The notes beneath the pieces were generated by a model that was not told the DNA's origin, did no database searches, and saw only the letters and a program-made list of their open reading frames with translations. From Lycocorax pyrrhopterus obiensis (Eukaryota > Chordata > Aves > Passeriformes > Paradisaeidae), in NCBI GenBank assembly GCA_014706295.1, contig JACSVZ010000007.1:3419699-3483698 (forward strand): 64,000 bases of DNA, in the 5' to 3' direction. Numbering within the stretch: the first letter of the stretch is position 1; every line of letters starts with the position of its first letter. Below are positions 1 to 38,600 of the stretch, in pieces. Both the position numbers and the translations under genes were made by a program.

Positions 1-1964
1 CTTTGTCTTGTACTCCAACCCTGCACCATGATGGCTGCAAAGGTTCCTGCTGGTTATTTCCTTTAACTCCAAATGGCAGTCCTGCCCTTGAGCATGTCAG
101 CTGCACTTCCCACCCCACCCCCCCATCTTGGTGATCCCTGCCAACTTGATAAGGGTGCTTTTGATATGTTCAACTTCAAATGACAAATTTACCTCTCTCT
201 TGCCAAGAAAAGTTCGGACAAGTCTCATTTAACATATCTCAAGAATTCCTTTCAGATTTCTACCTCCTTTAAGGTCTCTATCATGGCCTTTTTTCTTTGA
301 CTACTTTTTTACGGAACTACTATGCACCAGCCCTTAGACAGGGGAATTATTTAATTACTAACTTTCTCTTTTAGCAAAGGATTTAAAATTTTTATTTAAA
401 ATTATTTTTGTTTTTCCTCATATAAATACAGATTCCATGCTTTTACTTCCAGTATTGAAAGACTCAGATTTTGACTTCTAACCATCTCCTTTATTTGTCT
501 TCTTAAGTATTTGTTCCCTTCCCTGCCCTTCCCCACAAAGGTTGATTTGGTAGATACTTCGGGTGAACAGCTTCAGCATTTATCTGCCTCTTACAGATTA
601 TTTTTAAACATTTTTAGTTTCCCCTCCCCTTCCCAGGTTAAATACTCTAGTGGTTTTTCTGGGCTTCCTTCCCCCCCCACCCTGGCTTACAAAAGCTGCT
701 GAATGTGAGCATATTAAGAGGGTGATGCATAAACTTTGAGGCATCACCTATGCGCTGCTCAGGCCCTGTTTCTGGTGTCTAGAAGTGTAGTCTGCATCAC
801 AGTGTCAGGAGGGACTATTGGATCTACACATGATTAAGCCTCTAATTACAATGGTGTTTTCTCATTTTTAAAGACTGTTTTCCCTTATGTCATAGTCTTG
901 ATGCAGTTTGGGATGAACAACAGGAATTTAGCTATTCAATTTCAATACAAATATGTTTCATGTTAATCATATAGTTAACTCATTCACTGGTTTCCCAGTC
1001 TCCTTCAGAATACAGAACTGCTGTTATATCTAAAGTTAGTCTAGCTGAATATCTTTTCTTTTTGGAGACATCTTTAAGTAAATGAACCAACTGCTTCACT
1101 GAAATTCATGGTACAGTAACTTCTACGTGCATTTGCTAGCTAGTGGTGAAAACAGCATTTTCACCATCTTACTGTAATACTTTGTGAAATATGACTACAA
1201 GTATTCAGTTAACAATAATGCCAGCAGTGTAGCAGAATAAAATTCAAATACAAAATGAAAATTGTTTTAGTTAAACTCTTTTAAAGCATGATTTATTCTA
1301 CTGTTAGATTCAATCACTCGCTTGTAGATCTTAGATGTACAATAGTCATGCTACATAAAACCTTTAGACTGAATGCATATAGCACAATTAAATTTCAAAC
1401 AACAGGGAAATCAGGAATAATTTTTCCATGAGCACTACATAGTAGAAAAATTAAATAGACCATTTACCATTACATCTATTCTCTATTAAGTCAGCTCTTG
1501 GAATTTCCTGCAGGGAACACTACATATTTTACACCTCCAGTGGATGAATTTTCTAAGAATGTTTACTTTCTCTAGTTGTTAAAACTGATTTCCTCATGCC
1601 TGTTTACAGACTCACATTTTCAAAAATCCAGTCAAAGTGAAAGAAAACTATTGAGAAGTATAAATGGTTTTCACAGTGGACCACTTTGCTAACAAAAATC
1701 TATTTTTGCATTATATTGTCAGGCTTCGAAATAGAAACTGCTGTCTTCTGCAGCCAAAGTACCCAAACTTAAAAGTACAAGACACTCACCTCAGCAGAGG
1801 ATATCCCAAAACATGTGTTCCAATGAGCAGATGCCTCATTACCTTCAGACTGTTATGGAAACTTCTCCCACCACCATGAATGACTTTTTCTAATAATCCA
1901 ATCAAATTATTGTGCTTTGTCAGTTTGATGGGACAGCAAATATAATTATTTTGTTTGTGATCTT

Positions 1965-2068
1965 AATCACAGAATATTCTGAGCTGGAAGCAACCCACAA
2001 TGATTACCAAAGTCCAGCTCCTGGCCCTGTACAGTGTAGCCTCAAGAATCACACCATTTCATATAACC
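1965..2068 (-). repeat. CR1-type LINE fragment
   Basis: The stretch from CACAGAATATTCTGAGCTGG through CCTGGCCCTG to AGAATCACACCAT matches, by recall, the reverse complement of avian CR1 3'-end sequence. It stops abruptly where the LTR-like element begins. Only the 3' portion is present, the usual state for CR1 copies. Confidence 0.7.
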
Positions 2069-2664
2069 TGTTGTCAGACAACAGAAAGACTGATGTCTCA
2101 AGACATTTTGGGATGCATGTAGGGGCATAGGGGGCAGGTCAAGCCTTGCCGTGGTGAGGCACTCCCCCAGCCCTGGAGCCTCTATCCCAGCCTGGCAGCG
2201 GTGCCAATCACAGGCACACTGGAGGCAGTGCTCCACTCTGCCCTAAATCAGCTCCTGAGTGGCCAAATGACCAGAAGTCCCACCTGGGGAAAAGCCTAGG
2301 AAGACCAAGGGGTATTTATGGCTGAGCACGGGGCAAAGCATTTGTCTTGACCCTACCTTCATCTTGGGAGTTTCTAACTGAACACTGCTGGAAGCCAGAA
2401 GAGGAAGTTACATGTGTGCTTTTCTATCTTCTTGTTCTAATTCCCTCTCCTTGGAATTTCTTGAGTAACTTAAAATTGAATGGGTTTAAAGTTTGCTAAG
2501 TTGAATGGGCCAAGTTAATGCTCTGAGAAGCGTTTTATATTGATTGAATGTTGTGCTAAACCTTTTGCCAAAGTTCCTTGATTGTGCCAGTAAACTTTTG
2601 TGTTGTTTTGGCCTCTTGAGAGTATCTTGTCGCTATTTCTCCTGTGCGTTAAACTCAGAGTACA
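2069..2664 (+). mobile_element. Putative solo ERV LTR inserted in a CR1 copy
   Basis: About 596 bp beginning TG (2069) and ending CA (2663-2664). A TATA-like TATTTATG is at 2313-2320, followed by a TTTGATTGTGCCAGTAAA region resembling an LTR R/U5. The 6-bp flanks ATAACC and TGAACC agree at 4 of 6 positions, suggestive of a decayed target-site duplication. Boundaries and family are uncertain and no internal retroviral sequence adjoins it. A different repeat class remains possible. Confidence 0.45.
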
Positions 2665-2718
2665 TGAACCACTGTAAGCCCTTTTAAAAACCTCCTTGAG
2701 CAAATTGATTGGGGCCTT

Positions 2719-2742
2719 ACACCTGTAGAAATCTACAGGTGT
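2719..2742. repeat. Perfect 10-bp inverted repeat (hairpin)
   Basis: ACACCTGTAG and CTACAGGTGT flank a 4-base AAAT loop. The arms match perfectly and pairing stops at the next base pair. Function is unknown; each arm contains the E-box-like CACCTG/CAGGTG. Confidence 0.8.
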
Positions 2743-4974
2743 TTCTGGATATAAGTTTGCACAAGTCTTTATTATCAGGTAACGCAGGTTGTTACAATTC
2801 TATAAAAATCAACAGAAGTGATTTTTGAATTGATTGGTTTTCAACATGCCTCTGCACAAGACAGCAAGACACTGAAGCATAGCTGTGCGGGCCCACATGC
2901 ACAGCTAAAGGTAGTTACTCAAAAGGAGTCACTACAATACTTGCTATTTGGGTAGAAATGAAAATAATGAAAAGAAAGTTTTGCAAAATGGGTATGAAGA
3001 TGTAGAGCCCATTAGAAATGGCTTGGCCTCCATAGCCTCACTGACAACAGTGTTGTTCTCTGCATATCCTCTCTCCTGTATCCAGTTCCATCCCCAGTAA
3101 AAAATACTCACAGCTTCTCAAGCCTATGCTTCAGATAAGTCCTATAAATTCACTGTCCTGCAATGACAATAAGCAAGTAAATGAGTAATAGTACAAACCA
3201 TACCCTGCACCCTTTACATGTTTTTGTAAGAATTTCCCAGTGGCACAAGATCTTTAATATCCTTTTCACACTTGCAACACGGACACAATTTAACCCTGCA
3301 CAGTACAACAGTGAAATCAATGAAATGTGTACTTCAGATAAATGCTATTACTTAAATTAGTTTGTAAAGACAACCCAGCAGGTAGCAGTCAAAGTAGATT
3401 GGCAAGAAAATGAAATAGGCTATATCATACCTCCACTACTTCCCAGGTACACTTTACTTTCTACCTAACTGGCAATCAGACAAAAAAACTTACTAGGCAA
3501 TGAAAAGTTATGAAAAGTTTTGTGCCAGCAATGTGTGCGGAATGTGCTGTGAAGCACTTTTTGCTTATGAAGTCTAGATGTGTTCACAGTATGTAAGAAA
3601 ACAAGTGTATGCACAATTAATAGCGCAGAATATTACTCAACAGCAATCTGAAATACCAGAAATCCTGCTTCAATCTGTTGTATCTCTGGAAACACTTCAT
3701 TTATGATAGTTATAAATGGCAAATACCTACCTAACAAATGTATAATCAACTTCTGATTGAATCACTTCTCATGTCAGTTTTTAATTTTCTCAATATTTTT
3801 TTTTTTAGTCCCTCCAAGTGTTGCAATTCAACCAATTCCACTCAAGAGTATGCAAAAGACATTAAGAAAACATGAGATTCATCAGTTTTATGTTTTGGCT
3901 GACTATCAAAATGGTGCATGCACAAGCCTGTCTAAAAACCTTTCAAGATTTCAATGTACATCTATGTGTAATTCTTACATGCCACAAGAGCAATGAATGT
4001 TATAACTATATTTATAAGCAAAAACCAACATGCCTCTTGTACACATGATATCAACAAAAGAAGCTCCCTGTGTACATTTTATATTAAACACTGAGAATCT
4101 GAAGAAAATCCCATAAAGCAAAAATGGTCTTTACAACTTAAGCTGTACCAGGTGCCAAAATCATAAATTAAAATTAATTCCAAAGTCTTGTTCATTATGA
4201 TAGGGAAATATTAAAGTGATCCTCCCTCTTCATTCTACTGAAATTACATCACCTGGCTACATGGACAAGTCCCACATTCTAGTTTTTAGGCTTCAAACAA
4301 GCCTTTTCCATGGCCAATATTTTCTCAGTTCTCATTACACTACCAGCAAGATCCCAGGCTCACCACAACTATATCACCTATACTCCTTTTAAAATGCAAC
4401 TAGGAGGACTCAATTTCTCTCATCTCAGTATTTTTAATTAATAATGCCTATTTCTTAAGAAATTATTTTTTCCTCTTTGAACTTCCCCAATGAAGACAGC
4501 TTCTGCAACATTGTATGCTCCTTCCACAAGTGGTCCTGAAAGCTTTTGCAGGCAGCTCCCATTTCCTTCTTCAGAAGCCTCTGAAAAATGCTCCTCCCAT
4601 GTGTCAAGAATAAATTCTGCAGCTTACTTCATATTACTGAACTGATCAGGTTGGAAGCTCCTTGCTTCAGACATTGTCGACGCCACTGAAACTACTTAAT
4701 GGACTTCTTCCTCTGGCTCTCCCTAGATTGGAGAAATTCACATGCTTGCATTTGCACAGACCAAACACACTAGAATGACATTCTGAAGGCTGGCAGGCTG
4801 TCAAGGTTACAGTACAACTATTTATAAATTGCTCCGTCTCTGCATATTAATAATTTACTAAAAGACACATTGTAAACTACATGTACTTATAATGATATTT
4901 GTCAAAATTGATTTAGGCATTTTTCATAAGAGAAGAAAGGAACATTTTTGCTAGAAATATATTTCACATTATAT

Positions 4975-5429
4975 TGCTCTTCAAATATTAAAATTTATTT
5001 GAAGTAATTAACATAAAAACAAATTTACAGCTGAATTAAATTGAAAAAACAGAACAGGAACATTTACAACCAAGTAACAGACTAAAAACCAGAAAGACAA
5101 AAAAAATTAAAAAAAAGTTTTGTAAATATTTTTCTGTCTCTTGGAACTACATATGTCATCAATAGATGCTAACAATCTAAGAACAAACTGGCATGCTAAT
5201 GCTAAGCATGAACGTGTTCTAATATTAGCATCTGCTTAACTTGCTTCAAAATGAAAAATAATGTTAACACAAGGAAGCTACTCCAATGAAAATAATTTAG
5301 GGGGTCAAAATAATTTTTCTAAGATTTCCATCACAAAACTCTCAAAACTATTTACAAGAGGAAAACGCAATTCACCCTAATCTCATTTGCTATCCACCCA
5401 TCCTGCTGGAAATATGGATGAACTCAGAA
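4975..5429 (-). other. KIF18A: KIF18A 3' UTR with candidate poly(A) signal
   Basis: AT-rich, non-coding. The first canonical AATAAA on the minus strand after the stop is at 4994-4999, about 430 nt into the UTR, with T/G-rich sequence just downstream on that strand. The cleavage point is inferred to lie near 4975. Longer isoforms using later signals cannot be excluded. Confidence 0.5.
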
Positions 5430-32762
<27,333 letters not shown>

Positions 32763-32821
32763 CCCTTCTGTCCCCCAGCTTCACTTCCAAGACTCTTTCA
32801 GATCGAACAGCTGAATCTTTT

Positions 32822-33803
32822 CTGCAATTGACAAGATAGGTTTTATTTGCAATATAATGCCTTTCACTCTTTCAAACAGCTCACACATTCGATCGGGCAC
32901 CTATTCTGGATCAACCCACCACTTGTCAACGGACTGCTCCAATGGCAGTGCGACTTTGGGAAACACTGTAACTGGCCTGAAAGGTTGACTTAATTCAGCA
33001 CAGCTTTCAGAAAGCCAGCTAGCACTTCCCCAGTAAACTCTTAAGTTTATTTTAGAATTTAAACTACTAAATGACCTACAGGCTTTCCTTTATAACACAC
33101 CAAGCTTTCAGATGAGATATCTGATATTTCTGTAGACCAAAGCGAGTAGTTTTTTTGCTCTTCAGCAGAAAGAGGAGCTGCCTATGTTGCATTCCCTGGA
33201 TTATTGATATAGTCACGTTGCACGTAGGTTTAAAGAGCGTTAAAGCGGGATTTACGTTAACGTGCCTTGCATGGGATACAGTAACCGATACCAAAATGGA
33301 ATTTCCTCTAAATAGCCCATTTCTGTTGTTAAGAGGGCTGTTCGTTCACCCTGAGAAGCGGACAGTAACCTACACGGCAAAGGCTCTCAGTGACACTTTT
33401 GCCACTTCAGGGCCAGCTCGCCCTCTCTCAGCCGAGCCGCCCCCCGGCCGCGGCACAACCGAGACACGGAGAAAGGGAACGCCCGGGGCAGGTGAGCAGC
33501 GGGGCCGCGGCCCAGCCCCGCTCGGCTCTCTCGGCCCCCTCCTTACCCCACCGCAGACAGCTCTTCCTCGGGGCACGCCTCCAGGCTCGGCCCTAGTCCC
33601 ACAGAATTCCCCCTCCGTGCCCGCCACAGAGATGCCTGCCCCGGCACTCACCATCCGGGCCGCGCCCGCGCCCACGCCCGGTCTTCCCCCGGCACTCACC
33701 CTCCGGGCCGTGGCCATGCCCGTCCCCGGTCTCACCCCCGGGCCGTGCCCGCTCTCGCCCCGGGCCGTGCCGTGCCCGCCCCGCGCTCTCCCCCCGCACT
33801 CAC
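32822..33803 (-). other. KIF18A: KIF18A intron 1 (part of CpG island plus ordinary sequence)
   Basis: The right half is GC-rich CpG-island sequence with a diverged tandem array that repeats splice-donor-like sites. The left half (32,822-33,380) is ordinary sequence with no recognisable element. The long open frames here on both strands reflect absence of stops in GC-rich DNA, not coding. Confidence 0.5.
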
Positions 33804-33810
33804 CCGCGGG
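33641..33810 (-). repeat. Diverged GC-rich tandem array with repeated splice-donor sites
   Basis: About four diverged copies of a unit containing CACTCACC or TCTCACCC followed by CCGGGCCG-type sequence. The cores are at about 33645, 33693, 33730 and 33798, so spacing is irregular (about 48, 37 and 68 bp). Read on the KIF18A strand, three copies give GGTGAGT and one gives GGTGAGA, all good 5' splice sites. Confidence 0.6.
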
Positions 33811-33840
33811 CCGCGGCCGCACCAACCGCCATCCGCCGGC
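33804..33840 (-). other. KIF18A: KIF18A non-coding exon 1 (inferred)
   Basis: Inferred first exon. A consensus donor on the minus strand (GCGG|GTGAGTG, GT at 33802-33803) lies a short distance downstream of the CCAAT and CHR elements. Exon 2 has a clear acceptor at 32822, so an upstream exon is required. The TSS is not determined by sequence; about 33835-33845 is a guess from element spacing. Related donors at about 33733, 33697 and 33649 are alternatives. An ATG at 33830-33832 would open a short uORF. Confidence 0.5.
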
Positions 33841-33900
33841 CGCCGAATTCAAACACAAGCAGGCCGCCCTCCGCGCCTTCTCATTGGCTGCCTCCCGTGG
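33841..33900. promoter_or_regulatory. Core bidirectional promoter: CCAAT box and CHR element
   Basis: A CCAAT box (ATTGG on plus, 33883-33887) and TTTGAA (TTCAAA on plus, 33848-33853) lie about 30 bp apart. Both are oriented toward KIF18A with the CCAAT box upstream. NF-Y sites spaced about 30 bp from a CHR bound by DREAM/MMB-FOXM1 are the known arrangement in G2/M-expressed mitotic genes. This fits KIF18A. No TATA box is seen. Only one CCAAT box is evident, where many such promoters have two or three. Confidence 0.65.
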
Positions 33901-33925
33901 CGTCAGCAGAGCGACGGCGCCAGCG
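33888..33925 (+). other. METTL15: METTL15 non-coding exon 1 (inferred)
   Basis: A strong donor on the plus strand (AGCG|GTAAGTG, GT at 33926-33927) lies just right of the CCAAT box. No ATG precedes it, so it would be a 5' UTR exon joined to the acceptor at 35346-35347. The TSS is not known. Inferred starts of the two genes would be well under 100 bp apart. Confidence 0.5.
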
Positions 33926-35347
33926 GTAAGTGCGCGGGCCGGGCGCGCGGCGCTGTGTGCGGGGCTCCGCGGGGCGCAGGCGGCAGCAGGGGGGGGGGCA
34001 CGCCCGGGGCTGCCGGGCGAGCGGGCGGCCGGCCTCTGGCTCCGCGTGTCCCGCCAGCCCGGCTTCGGCGGGGAGGGCCCCCAGCCGTCCTCCAGCACGC
34101 CGCCGTGGGGCCTGGCGCGGGCCGGGGTGCGGGCTGCTGACGCTTCTCCGGCCGCCTCTGATGAAAAGTGTTGAGGGGTGGAATTTTTGTCCTCGCTGCC
34201 TTTAACTTCTGCTTTAGTACAAGTCCCGATCTTCAGGCGGCAGCCTGCAGCTGTGCTCGAGTGCCGCTTTAGACGTGTGCTGTACTAAAATACACGTTCT
34301 GCTCACTTCTGAGGAAGAGATCTCCAGCTGTGTAGAATGAGGGTGGTTGTAAGCAAAGTGTGTCCCTCGTGTTAGCGTCACGTCTTGGGCTCGTACCAGT
34401 GTCGGTCGGTGTGAGTAGGATGGCGGGACACACCGTAGGGGTTTAACCCCAGTCAGCAGCCCAGCCTCAGGCAGCCGCTCCTCACGCCCTCACCAGTGGA
34501 ACTGGAGAGAGAAGGGTAAAAAGGTAGAAAACTCGGGGGCTGAGATAAAGAGATTTTAATAGGGAAATAAAAAGCTGTGCAGACAAGCAAAGCAAGACAA
34601 GGAATTAGTTCACTACATCCCACGGGCAGGCAAGTGTTCAGCGATCTCCAAGGAGAGCAGGGCCCCATCACGGGTAATGGTTACTTGGGATGTCATCACT
34701 CCAAGCATCCTCTTCCCTCCACTTTCTATACGGAGCATGATGTCATTTGGTCTGGAATATCCCTTCAGTCCAGTTGGGTCACCTGCCCCAGCTGTGTCTC
34801 CTCCCTGCTGTGTCTGGCAGAAATCCGAAACACAGCCCCATATTGGCCACTGTGAAAAAAATTGACCAAATTAACCACCCCAACCAAAACCAGCATAGCA
34901 TACCATGGTAATATGTATGTTTTCTGTAGATGCGCTGTGGTTTGTTGCAAAACCTCACATCTGTATGTCTATTCAAAGTTAGAATGATACGCACTTTCAA
35001 ACTTAAGGTAGGGGGAATTACTGCCCAGCTGAGGCTTAAGTTATCAGGAGAGTAACTTTCTCAGCCTGTTCTTATGCAGGCAGAATATCGGTAGCCTATG
35101 GCAAGGAAAATTCAAGAAAAGCATGTATTAAAATCTGATAGTGAAAATAATCTGCTTATTGCTTGAATGTGATTGATTTGTAGATAATGAAAGTTCTGAA
35201 AACATTTTGCTGATGTGACAACTATAAAGCTGCCCAACTTGGAATGTGTATTGCTTTACCTATAGCATTTCCACTTTGTTGTTTAAACAAACACACTATT
35301 TCAAATATTTGTTTGAAAGTAATTCCCGACATCTACTGCTCTTCTAG
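33926..35347 (+). other. METTL15: METTL15 intron 1
   Basis: It runs from the CpG island to the acceptor CTTCTAG before exon 2. It contains CpG-island tail sequence and an antisense ERV LTR (about 34,436-34,897). The remainder is ordinary AT-rich sequence. Confidence 0.5.
34436..34897 (-). mobile_element. Solo ERV LTR, class III (ERVL-like), antisense in METTL15 intron 1
   Basis: On the minus strand it starts TGCTGGTTTTGGTTGGGG and ends near GGGGTTAAACC. It contains a TATA-like TATAG and an ATTAAA-type poly(A) signal. These termini resemble those of the LTR at 52.28 kb (GGTTCTGGCC... start, TTAAACCATGACA end). They also match, by recall, an abundant avian ERVL LTR family. No internal coding sequence adjoins it. 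The exact left end and target-site duplication are not resolved. Confidence 0.6.
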
Positions 35348-35627
35348 GTTGATCAACTCCAAAATGTTATCTCAATATCTGTGCCAAGTTTGCAAATGTT
35401 TGCTTCTGCGCAACTTGAAACTGGATTCAGTGAATGTGGCTAGTTTGGCCAGAAGGATCCATTCTTCCTCAAATAAGCTTTCTGACTCTGAGTTAAAGGA
35501 CCAAACTGTCCAGAAATGTGAAACTGAAGAGTTGCCTCAAAGTACAGAAAACAGTAATTTTGGAAGATTTCACATACCAGTGATGCTGGAGGAGGTTGTT
35601 AATTGTTTATCCCCCCAGCCAGGTCAG
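35348..35627 (+). CDS. METTL15: METTL15 exon 2: start codon and first 88 residues (gene continues off window)
   Basis: METTL15 is the mitochondrial RsmH-type methyltransferase that makes N4-methylcytidine in 12S rRNA and supports small-subunit assembly (family knowledge). The acceptor AG is at 35346-35347, the ATG at 35364-35366 has A at -3, and the donor is CAG|GTGAGT at 35628. The coding part 35364-35627 is 88 codons ending in phase 0. The N-terminus is basic and free of acid for its first 20 residues, as in a mitochondrial presequence. The segment GRFHIPVMLEEVVNCLSPQ (residues 68-86) is the conserved N-terminal signature of the RsmH/MraW family. The SAM-binding and catalytic parts lie in later exons not found here. 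The in-frame ATG at 35244 is upstream of the acceptor and taken as intronic. Confidence 0.93.
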
Positions 35628-38600
35628 GTGAGTTAAATGATTGATTAACATTTGTGATCCATTTACAGTCCAGCAGAAAAATTCGTGCAGTGTAGGAATA
35701 ACTTTTGTTTAGAGAAATAAAAGGATGCTCTTAGACAATCAGTTGTAGCTTTTAAAGGTTCTAAATTGTTTTGAAGTTCAAATTAAGACTCTGTATTCAA
35801 ACTAATAAAATTCTGGTGTCTGTATGCCTGAATCCCCAGGTAGGTAGTATTTGTTAAAACTGTCGGATTTGACTATTCTCTTGCTTTTGTGCTTGTCTTT
35901 CTGAATTGCACTTGTGTATTCTTAAGCTTATGTTAATTCCTCACAGTAGTGGGGAGTTCTCATATATGGTTACGTCGTCAGTTTTTGAAGAACCCTCTTC
36001 CTCTTGTATAAGAGGTGGTAAGTATGTGGGTTTTAAAAATAGTCATCATCATCATCCCTTGTTCTGAGACAGTTATTTCCATTGTTGGAGATATTTCCTT
36101 AAGATATGCTTTCACTGCATGAGGTGTGCTGCAGAGGTACTGTAGGTATAAAATGGCTCTGTGGTACCAGCAGTGGTTTAGCCTCATTAGCATGGAACTA
36201 GTACAAGCCTTCATATTTGCGTATGGTACTGTAAGTAGTTTGCTTTTGTTATCTGGGCTAGTTCAGGTCCTTACACTGCTGTATTGGTATATCTATATTG
36301 CATGTGTAGTCCAAGTATATGCTTACACACGTCCTTGAAAAAGATGATACACAATGAAATGTTTTTTGTCTGGGTGGTCTTAGTATTAATTTGAAAGGAT
36401 TTTTTGTATTATGTAAATTCGTAAATAATGTTCACATTTCAGATACTTTCATCTGCTATTTTAGTGCTTATGTTAGCTTCATAGAATCTTACTAATTTAG
36501 GCTTATCAATGTGTAGTTTTACTACAAAGACTGAAACAGTAGATAAAGAAGGAGAAAGGTCAAAGTGTGTGTGTGTTTTTATTTTTATTTGAAAACAGCA
36601 TCATCCAACAGTGGCAAGTTTGAGGTGGATTCAGTGATGAAAAATTTGCAGTCAAATTTGTTGTGTCGCCTTGTGTATCATTTTAAGTCTTTGAAGAAGC
36701 AGTGAAAATATACATAGCTCTTGCATGTGTCCTACTGCTGAAGATACCTAAATTAGAGAAATACGTAAGGAACTTTTAGTTCAGATTTCATTCTGATATT
36801 AGAACTATGGTGACATTTTCACACATTAAATGAACATCTAAACTGTGATACAGTATGTGAAATATTTTTTACAGTTGCGTAAGTTTTTACTTGGATAAGA
36901 CGAGCCTGATGAAGTGATTGTTCATTAAACTCTCTTTGTTGATGTAGAAAAACCTTACTTGGCAACAGAACTTGTAAAAGAAACTATTCAAGGTTATGAA
37001 CTATGGAGAGTAACTATTACTGCCACCGAACATAATTTAAATATTTATGGATGTAAAATAGCTTATTATTGGGGTGGGATTTTTTCAGGTCTGTGTATAC
37101 ATGGTTTTGCAGATTTGTAAGCTAGTAATGAACCACTAATGACTGCTATAAGAGAGCCCAAGTGTGTTTACCTCAAACAGAAGCATTTATAATACTGCTA
37201 ACCTGTTCAGCATGACTGAAACTGGAAACTGTTCAGCACTTCCATTTTTCTTTTTCTGTATATATTTGCAGCGCTTTCTGAAGCCTTAAAAAATAAGTAG
37301 TGTGCAAAAAGATGCAGTGTGTCAACTGAGTTTTGCTAGTGTAAGTGAAAGTTTGAACACAGGTTGAGACATTTTCTCACTAACCTGAGTGGTGGTAATC
37401 AGTTTGCATTAACATGGATATCAACTGGGAGTGTCATATAAATTTACATGTTTAAGATTATAGCTGTGACAGGGAGGTCTACAAACACTTTATTTTGTGG
37501 GCAGGAAAGGTAATGCTCTGATCTTGAATTTGGTTTTTCTGCTTTATTCTCTCCTACACACATAAAGATTTCCTTTACTTAGCTTTAATAGGGTTATATT
37601 CTTTGCTATAAAGTACTATTTGGGCCTCTATTTCTTGTGTCCTAAGACAAGGAGTTGCCAATATAAAGAAAATCTAATTAGAAAGATGATGTTCTCCCTA
37701 TAGTTATGGTCACTGAATGGGACTTTCATTTTACTTATAGAGGTTCTTACGAAAATAAATGTTACTTAAGAGTGAGTCACTGCTGAGATAAAGATGTTAG
37801 TGCCCTCCTACTGAATATTCTTGTTGACTGTCTCCTTTGGGGAATCTGTTTGTCAGGAGTTTGAGCAATAATACTTCCATTTATCTTTGAATCTTCTTTT
37901 ATTGCCTTGTTTCGCAAAGTCCCTGTAGTAGTCCTGTCTTCGAAGCAAAGACTACAAATTAGTTCTTACTGATCTACCTCACTTCTCAATGAAAAGTCTG
38001 TTGCGGTAAGTCCACACATAAGTAATTTCCTCTTTTAAGTTTACTGTATTGATTACACTACATTTTAATCTTCTCAGTCCACAAGTGTTGTTTGCAAATA
38101 CCTGACCAATGTTTTTGCAGTTGTCTGGACAATTCTCTGTTCTCTTAAAGAACCCAACATATTTTAAATCGATGTGTTTGGACATCCAGAAGCATGTTTC
38201 CCCTACTTTTTCCTATTTTTTTCCTTTGCAATAGTCCCTTGTCTTTTAAACAGAGATGTGGATCTTTTCCACATACCGTGGCTATAATGTTAAGTAAAAG
38301 AATTTAATTAGCAGTGAGTTGTTGTATGAATGCCAGAGGATGAAACTCTGAAATTTTAACTGTTCTTGTGAGAATCTTAAAGGTTTTTGAGTTGCGAAGC
38401 TCTAGGAAATGTAGTGCTCCAGCACCAACAAATACTTCTATATATAATATTTAAACTCCAACTAGAAGAAAAGCAAATATTATGCCCTTCTCAGATTATA
38501 TGGGGAAGCCTCTAATCTGATGACATCTCTGGTTTTATATGATCGATTTTATCTGTGGTTGAGTATGATCTAGAAGAGACTAAAATGGAGATACTATAAG

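Larger units (their letters stand above)
1..4974. other. Region downstream of KIF18A
   Basis: AT-rich and intergenic or unassigned. Only short scattered open frames without recognisable products. It holds a CR1 fragment, an LTR-like element and a perfect 10-bp hairpin, listed separately. In mammals the next genes on this side are LIN7C and BDNF, but nothing of either is seen here. Confidence 0.5.
33400..34160. promoter_or_regulatory. CpG island at the KIF18A/METTL15 bidirectional promoter
   Basis: The only strongly GC- and CpG-rich stretch in an otherwise AT-rich window, visible directly as dense CG dinucleotides. It spans both inferred first exons. It includes a run of 10 G's (33989-33998) and other G-tracts with G-quadruplex potential on the plus strand. 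CpG-island promoters between head-to-head genes are usually broadly active. Confidence 0.9.

Noticed and set aside
33370..34098. 242-codon open frame on the minus strand through the CpG island
   Set aside because: Same stop-poor GC-rich artefact. It contains the tandem array and does not match any family I know.
33155..34174. 339-codon open frame on the plus strand through the CpG island
   Set aside because: Composition is Pro/Ala/Gly/Arg-rich as expected from stop-poor CpG-island DNA. It crosses both inferred promoters and first exons, and other frames on both strands are open over the same stretch.
35244..35363. Upstream in-frame ATG that would extend METTL15 by 40 residues
   Set aside because: A good splice acceptor (CTTCTAG at 35341-35347) lies between it and the 35364 ATG. 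The extension lacks mitochondrial-presequence character. It would need an unspliced or alternative first exon.
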